Origin: an uncultured Ruminococcus sp. | GTDB taxonomy: Bacteria > Bacillota > Clostridia > Oscillospirales > Ruminococcaceae | Direction of reading: 5' to 3' | DNA: 11,741 bases | Assembly (NCBI GenBank): GCA_947176685.1 | Contig: CAMWRL010000049.1 | Span: forward strand, 1 to 11,741 | Shown here: positions 6,721 to 11,741 of the stretch, in pieces | How positions within the stretch are numbered: position 1 is the first letter of the stretch | Layout of the letters: the number at the start of each line of letters is the position of its first letter | Notes under the pieces: generated by a model | Told to the model about the DNA's origin: nothing | Seen by the model: only the letters and a program-made list of their open reading frames with translations | Database searches by the model: none | Position numbers and translations under genes: made by a program

Positions 6721-6781
6721 ACTCATAGAGCCAATCTCTGAGCAATGAATAGTCCCGCCTCTATGCGAGGGAGGATGTCAC
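6693..6781 (+). repeat. Two identical 28-base right-end motifs, 33 bases apart
   Basis: Positions 6693-6720 and 6754-6781 are identical over all 28 bases. Each starts CCCGCCTC, contains a CCTC-TATGC-GAGG hairpin and ends GGATGTCAC. The 33-base interval (6721-6753) has no counterpart before copy 1, so this is not a simple 61-base tandem duplication. Copy 1 is continuous with the omega-RNA-like segment. Copy 2 sits next to the LCP-gene leader. Confidence 0.9.
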
Positions 6782-6815
6782 TTTATTTTTCTGACGGATA
6801 TAAATTTTTCCGTCA
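6775..6815 (+). promoter_or_regulatory. Tentative promoter and 7-bp inverted repeat before the LCP-like gene
   Basis: TGACGGA (6792-6798) and TCCGTCA (6809-6815) form a perfect inverted repeat with a 10-base loop that holds TATAAA (6799-6804). A 4-of-6 -35, ATGTCA (6775-6780), lies 18 bp upstream, inside the second IS right-end copy. If real, the IS supplies half of the operon's promoter and the repeat would be an operator over the -10. There is no T run after the stem on either strand, so it is not a terminator. Confidence 0.35.
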
Positions 6816-6850
6816 TGTAAAAACTTATTTATATGAAAGGAGCTGTTTTT

Positions 6851-7717
6851 ATGGCTAAAAAGAAAAGCGGCGGAATTGCCATTCCGTTTCTGGTCACTAT
6901 TTTTCTGGGACTGCTTATTATAGGAGGTGGAGCATTCTGGATATACAACTATCTGGGACTCAACAAGTCGGCAACACTTACCGAACCTACGCCACGAGCC
7001 GCCGCAACGGTTTCCGTTGAGGACAACCATACAATACTGCTTATCCTTGATGAGCCGGAGCAGAAATGCTCATCAACATTTGTACTGATGCGTTCCAAGC
7101 CGATTGAAAAGAGAGTGATTTTCATAGGTATTCCGACAAATACGATTTCAATAATTGACGGTCAGCAGGAACATATACAGAACTCCTACGACAGAGGCGG
7201 TGCGCAGGGAGCTGTAAATTTTGTCAACCAGACTTTCGGAATAACTGTTGACAGATATATCAGATTTGATTCCGCATCATTCCGGAAAGTGTGTGACGTT
7301 CTGGGCGGTGCTACCTACTTTGTAGAACCCGACATTGCAGGATTCAAGAAAGAGGGCGGCGAAGAATATCTCAACAGCCGGCAGATTGAAACACTTATAA
7401 CTTATCCTATGTTTAACGGCAGGGAAGTACAGCGTGCATATACGGCAAGTTCGCTGCTTGCAGCAATGCTCAACCAGACCGACGGCAAACGTGTGGCAGA
7501 TAATTTCCGGACAAGTTTTGATTCAATAATAAATATGGTTACTACTGACATTACGGCGGTTGACTATAAAAACCGTCAGTATGCTATAAGAAATATGCTT
7601 GAATACGGCACTTCAATAGCCAACTTTATAATTCTTGACGGCGAAAGTTCAAACGATGACTTCATACCGTCTGAATCTTTCCTTGAAAGCATAAGAACGG
7701 CATACTTCGGAGACTGA
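6851..7717 (+). CDS. LytR-CpsA-Psr (LCP)-like membrane-anchored protein, degenerate active site
   Basis: A 288-residue protein with a short basic cytoplasmic tail (MAKKKSGG), one membrane helix (about 9-34) and an extracellular domain. The domain follows the LCP pattern: STFVLMRSKPIEKRVIFIGIPTNT (75-98), HIQNSYDRGGAQGAVNFV (108-125), ITVDRYIRFDSASFRKVCDVLGG (131-153). LCP enzymes move polymers such as teichoic acid from lipid carriers onto peptidoglycan. Here the usual SIPRDT is GIPTNT (93-98), so the conserved Arg and Asp that hold the pyrophosphate are absent, and the later arginine cluster is also poor. It may bind rather than transfer. The ATG at 6851 is chosen because AAAGGAG lies 8 bases before it; an ATG at 6833 precedes that site. 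The stop is 1 base before tatD, suggesting an operon with tatD and the phosphatase. Confidence 0.75.
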   Translation: MAKKKSGGIAIPFLVTIFLGLLIIGGGAFWIYNYLGLNKSATLTEPTPRAAATVSVEDNHTILLILDEPEQKCSSTFVLMRSKPIEKRVIFIGIPTNTISIIDGQQEHIQNSYDRGGAQGAVNFVNQTFGITVDRYIRFDSASFRKVCDVLGGATYFVEPDIAGFKKEGGEEYLNSRQIETLITYPMFNGREVQRAYTASSLLAAMLNQTDGKRVADNFRTSFDSIINMVTTDITAVDYKNRQYAIRNMLEYGTSIANFIILDGESSNDDFIPSESFLESIRTAYFGD

Positions 7718-7718
7718 T

Positions 7719-8495
7719 ATGATGCATAATATTTTTGATACTCATTCACATTATACTGACAGTGCGTTTGACAGCGACCGTTATGAGCTTCTGGACAGTC
7801 TTCCGGACAGGGGCGTGAAATATATAATGCTTGCTTCAACGTGTGCCGGAGATATTACGGAAAACGCCGTCCTTGCTGAAAAATATGACTATATATATGC
7901 TTCGGCAGGATTTCACCCAGAAAATATAGCGGATATTCCGGAAAACTATATTGATATAGTAAGAAAAGCAGTTATAGAAAATCCAAAGACTATGGCAGTC
8001 GGCGAAATAGGACTTGACTATCATTACGACGGTTACGACCGTGAAAAGCAGATTGAAGTATTTGAAAATCAGATTATTCTTGCAAAGGAGCTTGATATGC
8101 CGGTAATAGTCCATAGCCGTGACGCTACGGAAGATACTCTTAATATCCTGAAAAAATACAGACCGTCCGGAGTACTGCATTGTTTCAGCGGCTCGGCGGA
8201 AACCGCACGGGAAATTATAAAGCTTGGTATGTATATAGGCTTTACCGGAGTTATAACGTTTAAAAACGCTAAAAAAGCATTGCGTTCCCTTGAAGCCGTG
8301 CCTGCGGACAGACTTCTGCTGGAAACGGACTGTCCGTATATGTCGCCAGTGCCGTTCCGTGGAAAACGTTGCGACAGTTCAATGATAGTCCATACTGCTG
8401 AAAAAGCCGCAGAAATAAAGGGACTTCCGGTGCAGGAGCTGTTGGACATAACCTGCCGTAAAGGTATGGAACTTTACAGAATACAGGGTGATTGA
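7719..8495 (+). CDS. tatD: TatD-family metal-dependent deoxyribonuclease
   Basis: A TIM-barrel hydrolase of the TatD family, 258 residues, the usual length. Metal ligands are visible: HxH at H9 and H11 (DTHSHYTD), E96 (AVGEIGLDYHYD), H132 (VIVHSRDA), H154 (VLHCFSG) and D204 (LLETDCPYMSP). GFHP at 64-67 and the family's VPFRGKR follow. Members act as 3'-5' exonucleases on DNA and some as D-aminoacyl-tRNA or other hydrolases; the cellular role here is unproven. The start is ATG 7719 or ATG 7722; GGAG at 7709-7712 serves both with 6 or 9 bases. It begins 1 base after the LCP-like gene's stop and ends 2 bases before the phosphatase ATG, so the three genes look co-translated. Confidence 0.95.
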   Translation: MMHNIFDTHSHYTDSAFDSDRYELLDSLPDRGVKYIMLASTCAGDITENAVLAEKYDYIYASAGFHPENIADIPENYIDIVRKAVIENPKTMAVGEIGLDYHYDGYDREKQIEVFENQIILAKELDMPVIVHSRDATEDTLNILKKYRPSGVLHCFSGSAETAREIIKLGMYIGFTGVITFKNAKKALRSLEAVPADRLLLETDCPYMSPVPFRGKRCDSSMIVHTAEKAAEIKGLPVQELLDITCRKGMELYRIQGD

Positions 8496-8497
8496 CT

Positions 8498-9241
8498 ATG
8501 TATTATTGTTGCGGAATTACCGACAAGGGTGTGATGTCACATAATGAGGACGCATTTATTATTGGAAAAACTGTGGTTGATAATGGCGTTTCCGAACAGA
8601 AAATTGAAGCCCCTTTTATAGCGGCGGTGTCGGACGGCGTTTCGGGTGAGAAGTCCGGAGAATTTGCGTCACGTATGTGTCTGGAGTACGTCAGCAATAT
8701 TGATTTTTCAGGAAATATAAGCGATTCTCTTATTGAGGTACACAATACTATTGCGGAATACAGTATCAATAATCCGGACTTGCGCAATATGCAGGCTACT
8801 TTATGCGGACTTTTTTTCAATGAAAACGGCAGTATAACGGCGTTCAATGCAGGAGACTCCAGACTGTACCGTTTCAGGGGAGGTCGCATAAATCAGATTT
8901 CCCGTGACCAGTCGCTTGTACAGCTTATGTATGAGGAGGGGTCTATAACTCCCGAACAGCGTAAGACGCACATCCGGCGGAATATAATTTTTCCGGTATT
9001 CGGAAACGTTGATACACTTCCGCAGATAGACCTCATACCCATTGAAGACGGTATGCAATATGGTGACATACTGCTGTTGTGTACGGACGGACTTTCGGAT
9101 TATGTATCGGCTCTTGAAATGGAGGAGATACTTGAAATGCCTATAAGTCTGCATAAACGTCTCAGTCTGCTTGTCCGGAAAGCACTTGCAAATAACGGCA
9201 CTGACAATATTACAATTATAGCGATAGTATATTTTGACTGA
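8498..9241 (+). CDS. PP2C-family serine/threonine protein phosphatase
   Basis: A metal-dependent (PPM/PP2C) phosphatase of 247 residues, cytosolic, with no membrane segment. Motifs in order: ITDKGVMSHNEDAF (7-20), IAAVSDGVSGEKSG (41-54), MQATLCGLFF (98-107), FNAGDSRLYRFRGG (116-129), LLLCTDGLSDYV (192-203) and GTDNITIIAI (234-243). The metal-binding acids D18, D46, D197 and D236 are all present. The arginine normally found in the first motif (GxxRxxNED) is serine. These enzymes usually oppose Hanks-type kinases that control cell-wall growth; no kinase lies in this window. ATG 8498 is preferred over a TTG at 8492 because AGGGTG (8485-8490) is 7 bases before it and the TTG overlaps the tatD stop. 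It is the last gene before a strong terminator. Confidence 0.93.
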   Translation: MYYCCGITDKGVMSHNEDAFIIGKTVVDNGVSEQKIEAPFIAAVSDGVSGEKSGEFASRMCLEYVSNIDFSGNISDSLIEVHNTIAEYSINNPDLRNMQATLCGLFFNENGSITAFNAGDSRLYRFRGGRINQISRDQSLVQLMYEEGSITPEQRKTHIRRNIIFPVFGNVDTLPQIDLIPIEDGMQYGDILLLCTDGLSDYVSALEMEEILEMPISLHKRLSLLVRKALANNGTDNITIIAIVYFD

Positions 9242-9243
9242 AC

Positions 9244-9275
9244 AAAAATACCGCCTGCAAAGACGGTATTTTTTT
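9244..9275. terminator. Bidirectional rho-independent terminator
   Basis: AAAAATACCG (9244-9253) pairs with CGGTATTTTT (9264-9273) around a 10-base loop, with a T run to 9275. It starts 3 bases after the PP2C stop on plus and 3 bases after the minus-strand ORF stop at 9278. The left arm provides a T run for minus-strand transcripts, so it can end both converging operons. Confidence 0.85.
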
Positions 9276-9277
9276 AT

Positions 9278-9514
9278 TTATTCCGGAAGCTGGTCTGTAC
9301 AATCCCATTCAGTAAGGAGTTCTTTCAGATTTCCGTATACATAGGGGTCACTCATATCAAAAATCCAGCTTTCTCCGGTTTTGAGTTCAACTGCTTTCCG
9401 TATGTTGTTTTTTGACCATTCAGCAGGGATTTTGTTAATTAGTTCTTTTGCATAGGAGATAAGCATTATATTTGACGCATCACATATAAATGCTAATAAT
9501 TGGTTGAATATCAA
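9278..9514 (-). CDS. Hypothetical protein, 78 residues; probably the C-terminal part of a split gene
   Basis: Read from a TTG at 9514, it encodes a mixed hydrophobic-acidic protein: FNQLLAFICDASNIMLISY near the start, EWSKNNIRKAVELKTG in the middle and ELLTEWDCTDQLPE at the end. No family is recognised. The codons look genuine and the stop lies 3 bases from a terminator. The TTG overlaps the stop of an upstream 37-residue ORF (TTGA) and has no ribosome-binding site of its own. Two readings fit: translational coupling of two small proteins, or a -1 frameshift within a single gene of about 115 residues that follows the GH5 gene. Confidence 0.5.
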   Translation of the reverse strand: MIFNQLLAFICDASNIMLISYAKELINKIPAEWSKNNIRKAVELKTGESWIFDMSDPYVYGNLKELLTEWDCTDQLPE

Positions 9515-9624
9515 TATAGCCTTGTTTTCCGGAATATAGGGATTATTTCTGGATTTCCGCTTATTTCCGGATAAAACCTGTTGATTGATTCATCTATCAT
9601 TGTTTCATAATGAGGTTTTTCCAA
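9511..9624 (-). pseudogene. Upstream 37-residue frame of the split gene after GH5
   Basis: A TTG at 9624 has a good ribosome-binding site, GTAGGTG (9631-9637), 6 bases upstream, and starts 16 bases after the GH5 stop. It reads EKPHYETMIDESINRFYPE, then ISGNPEIIPIFRKTRLY, and stops at TGA 9511-9513. The acidic, protein-like composition and the position suggest the true N-terminus of the downstream 78-residue frame, lost by a one-base change (or sequencing error) in roughly 9511-9589. If coupled translation is real instead, this is a small intact gene. No family is recognised. Confidence 0.45.
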
Positions 9625-9640
9625 TACTGACACCTACTTT

Positions 9641-11689
9641 TTATTCTGCTGTTTTTATGCCGTTGAGGATTTCCTCATTCCACGAAAGGTTATTGCGGTT
9701 TAATATTCCGAAGCTTGATTCACCGGAAGACTTGCCGTTGTCCCATATAAAGCACTTTATGCCGTTTGCTCTTGCGGACGATATATAATAGTTGTAGTAT
9801 TCTGAACGTGTGGCGTTGTCGGTAGCGTTTACGCAGCCGAACTCTCCTATAATAACCGGAGTGCCTTTGTCAATGAATTTTTCTTTAAGTTCCGCAAACT
9901 TATTGTCAAGTTCGGATTTTCCGTCATCTGTGAAAGTACTGTCTATACCCTCTGAAAACTTCCAAGGCGCATAATAGTGTACTGAAACTATAATATTATT
10001 GTCGTCCGGAATAATAACATCATCAATGGCAGAGGTTTCGGCGGACGCTGCGTAAGACGTTATAATCAGAGTTCTTTCGGAATTGTTTCCGCCTGTTGCC
10101 CTGACGGTTTTTACAAAGTCCTGTTCATACTTGTTTATGACGGTTCTTTCCTCCGGAGTACCGCCCATCCATTCGTTTTCACTGTTAATGGTTCGAGGTT
10201 CGTTCATTCCCTCAAATAATAGTCTGTCATCGTAGTCGCTGAAACGTTCAGCAATCTGCTGCCATATAGCGCAAAGCTTCTGACTATCCTGAGAGTATTC
10301 GCTTTCAGTCGGATTGAACCATATATAGTCATCGTGGTGCATATTCAGTATTACAAACATATCGTTATTGTACGCATAGTCAACGACTTCCTGTACACGG
10401 TCAAGCCATTCCGTCTGAATAACATCACCTGTCATATGTTCGTCCCACGTTACCGGAATGCGTACAGCGTTGAAGCCTGCATATTTAACGGCTTTTATAA
10501 TTTCCTCAGTAGTTTTTACGTTGCCCCACGAGGTTTCAGTGGAGACTTTTTGGTGACTGCTGTCGTAGCAGTCAAAGGAGTTGCCCAGACACCAGCCGAC
10601 GTTTATAGCTTGTGCAATCTGGGCGGAGGTTCTGAAACTTCCATTTTCTGCAACTACCGGGTCATCATTGTCAAGGTCTGGGGTTTCAGAAGTAACCGCC
10701 GGTGTACCGCTGCCGAGACTGTATTTTACTTCAACTGAATCAAGCGTAATTTCAGGTTGATTGCTCCACCAGTAACCCAGCATAATTTCGCCGTTTTCTG
10801 AAACAAGGTTTTTAGCCTTTTGCGGCACGAACCAAGTCAATGACAGGTTTGAGCCGTCCGTAAACACTGAGGTGTCCGGTGACTGGTAGTTTCCGGCAGA
10901 GGACTTGTAACCGAAAGCTCCGGTAAACTTTCCGAAACCGCCGGAGGAGCTTATATTAAAGGTTACTGTCTGCGGAATGGTATTTTCAGGCATAAAGTCA
11001 GATGTTTTTATCCTTAACATATTTTCGTCGTCATTGAATTTGATACTCTGTCCGATTTCCTGAGAGACAGTACCATCAACCGGCAAATCCCTTGTGCGTG
11101 TGTAGGTACATATTATGTTTTCAACCTTTATACTGGAAGTGTTTCCCCACCAGTAACCGAAAAGCACTTCGCCGTCTGCTGATACTGCTTCACTTACGTC
11201 TGCCGGAACATCCCATTTTATTTCGCCGTAAGTTCCCTGAGTTGACGCCGTGAAGTCCGGAGACTGATACCAGCCCTTGTCGTCTGTCGGGAAGTCCTCA
11301 TTTACGGAAATACCGCAGCCGCCTTTAAACTGTCCTATGTCAAGACCGTCATCGGAATATATTACAAACGTAAATGATTTTATAATATCGCCGTCTTCTA
11401 TGAACTCCGACAGTGGCATTTTAACTGTATTCTTGCCGTCTGTTTTCTGGATAACTTTGTCTATGGTATATTGTGTGCCGACTTCAGCGGAAACCGTCTC
11501 AACCGGACTTACGTGCAAAGTTGTTGGGTCTTCGGCGATTTCCTCTGTAGTAGTTTGTTTTTCTGCCGTGTAAGCCTTTGTATTGAAAGTTGACTGCACA
11601 TAGCCGTCTGACTTGTTTTTGTTTTCGCAGGCGGTGAAAGTTACCGTCATAACTGCTGTTGTGAAAAGCGTTGTTAATCTGTTATTCAT
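9641..11689 (-). CDS. GH5-family endo-beta-glucanase-like lipoprotein with two carbohydrate-binding-like modules
   Basis: A 682-residue exported glycoside hydrolase. A signal peptide ends in a lipobox-like FTAC with C21, so the mature protein is probably lipid-anchored to the membrane; phenylalanine at -3 is unusual. A Thr/Glu-rich linker leads to two related beta-rich modules (about 72-197 and 206-324) sharing YQSPD and GYWWxN (GEVLFGYWWGN at 173-183, GEIMLGYWWSN at 300-310). The catalytic domain (about 350-680) is GH5, subfamily 4-like: NVGWCLGNSFD (363-373), TSWGN, VRIPVTWDEHM (409-419), NMHHDD (449-454), acid/base E497 in GMNEPR, VSVHYYAPW (568-576) and nucleophile E616 in IIGEFGC. Expected substrates are beta-1,4-glucans, xyloglucan or mannans; which cannot be read here. 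It has no dockerin. The module family (perhaps one of those described from R. flavefaciens) is a guess. Confidence 0.93.
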   Translation of the reverse strand: MNNRLTTLFTTAVMTVTFTACENKNKSDGYVQSTFNTKAYTAEKQTTTEEIAEDPTTLHVSPVETVSAEVGTQYTIDKVIQKTDGKNTVKMPLSEFIEDGDIIKSFTFVIYSDDGLDIGQFKGGCGISVNEDFPTDDKGWYQSPDFTASTQGTYGEIKWDVPADVSEAVSADGEVLFGYWWGNTSSIKVENIICTYTRTRDLPVDGTVSQEIGQSIKFNDDENMLRIKTSDFMPENTIPQTVTFNISSSGGFGKFTGAFGYKSSAGNYQSPDTSVFTDGSNLSLTWFVPQKAKNLVSENGEIMLGYWWSNQPEITLDSVEVKYSLGSGTPAVTSETPDLDNDDPVVAENGSFRTSAQIAQAINVGWCLGNSFDCYDSSHQKVSTETSWGNVKTTEEIIKAVKYAGFNAVRIPVTWDEHMTGDVIQTEWLDRVQEVVDYAYNNDMFVILNMHHDDYIWFNPTESEYSQDSQKLCAIWQQIAERFSDYDDRLLFEGMNEPRTINSENEWMGGTPEERTVINKYEQDFVKTVRATGGNNSERTLIITSYAASAETSAIDDVIIPDDNNIIVSVHYYAPWKFSEGIDSTFTDDGKSELDNKFAELKEKFIDKGTPVIIGEFGCVNATDNATRSEYYNYYISSARANGIKCFIWDNGKSSGESSFGILNRNNLSWNEEILNGIKTAE

Positions 11690-11734
11690 GACCTTTAAAT
11701 GTCCTTTCTGAGTTTTTGATTGTATGTTACAACT

Positions 11735-11740
11735 ATTATA
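11735..11740 (-). promoter_or_regulatory. Possible -10 of the GH5 gene promoter
   Basis: A perfect TATAAT on the minus strand about 45 bases before the GH5 ATG. Its -35 would lie outside the window, so it cannot be confirmed. AAAGGAC (about 11701-11707) and a closer AAAGG (about 11692-11696) are candidate ribosome-binding sites. Confidence 0.4.
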
Positions 11741-11741
11741 T

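Larger units (their letters stand above)
5374..6781 (+). mobile_element. IS200/IS605-type element with tnpB only (IS1341-like), doubled right end
   Basis: A single-gene element: left-end hairpin (5394-5415), internal promoter, intact tnpB, a structured 3' region and a right-end motif ending GGATGTCAC. No tnpA (HUH transposase) is present, so movement would need TnpA supplied from elsewhere. The exact left boundary is not visible; these elements make no target duplication. I place it near 5374, where ATCAATA is repeated (5374-5380 and 5383-5389), but anywhere from about 5345 to 5392 is possible. The right boundary is either 6720 or 6781, because the terminal 28-base motif occurs twice. tnpB is more AT- and lysine-rich than its neighbours, consistent with transfer. 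Confidence 0.8.

Noticed and set aside
6693..6781. CRISPR array of two 28-base repeats with a 33-base spacer
   Set aside because: Only two repeats, no cas genes, and the repeat carries the terminal hairpin and GGATGTCAC ending expected of an IS200/IS605 right end, continuous with the omega-RNA region after tnpB.

Overview
The window looks like chromosomal DNA from an anaerobic, plant-fibre-degrading member of the Clostridia, most likely Ruminococcus or a close relative. This rests on three things: a secreted CAP-domain protein ending in a type I dockerin (the cellulosome plug-in module), a modular GH5 glycoside hydrolase, and moderately AT-rich genes with strong AGGAG-type ribosome-binding sites. 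The assignment is inference from gene content; no rRNA or marker gene is present. No tRNA, rRNA or CRISPR-Cas gene was seen, and no gap without a gene exceeds 300 bases.

Layout. (1) 58-1406, minus strand: a promoter, a 43-residue single-membrane-segment protein, a branched-chain aminotransferase (ilvE) and a strong terminator. (2) 1466-4512, minus strand: an apparent three-gene operon of alanine racemase (alr), a secreted CAP-dockerin protein and a small radical SAM protein of the type I recall as TatD-associated. The genes are 19 and 4 bases apart. (3) 4563-5333, plus strand: a well-formed promoter overlapped by an 8-bp inverted repeat, driving a SLOG/DUF1273 (YpsA-like) protein. (4) About 5374-6781, plus strand: an IS200/IS605-type element carrying only tnpB, with its own consensus promoter, a left-end hairpin, an omega-RNA-like 3' region and an unusual doubled right end. 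(5) 6851-9241, plus strand: three tightly packed genes for a membrane-anchored LytR-CpsA-Psr-like protein with a degenerate active site, a TatD nuclease and a PP2C phosphatase. They end at a bidirectional terminator. (6) 9278-11740, minus strand: a lipoprotein GH5 hydrolase with two carbohydrate-binding-like modules, followed by a short gene split into two overlapping reading frames, converging on the same terminator.

How the genes fit together. Alanine racemase supplies D-alanine for peptidoglycan. The LCP-like and PP2C proteins suggest envelope assembly and its phosphorylation control. The CAP-dockerin and GH5 proteins act outside the cell on plant fibre. TatD and the radical SAM protein belong to families that often sit side by side but here lie on opposite strands about 5.6 kb apart, with the IS between them. 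The plus-strand SLOG, LCP-like, TatD and PP2C genes may once have been one transcription unit that the IS interrupted.

The most unusual feature is the TnpB element's right end. A perfect 28-base terminal motif occurs twice, 33 bases apart, so the element could specify two different omega-RNA guides.
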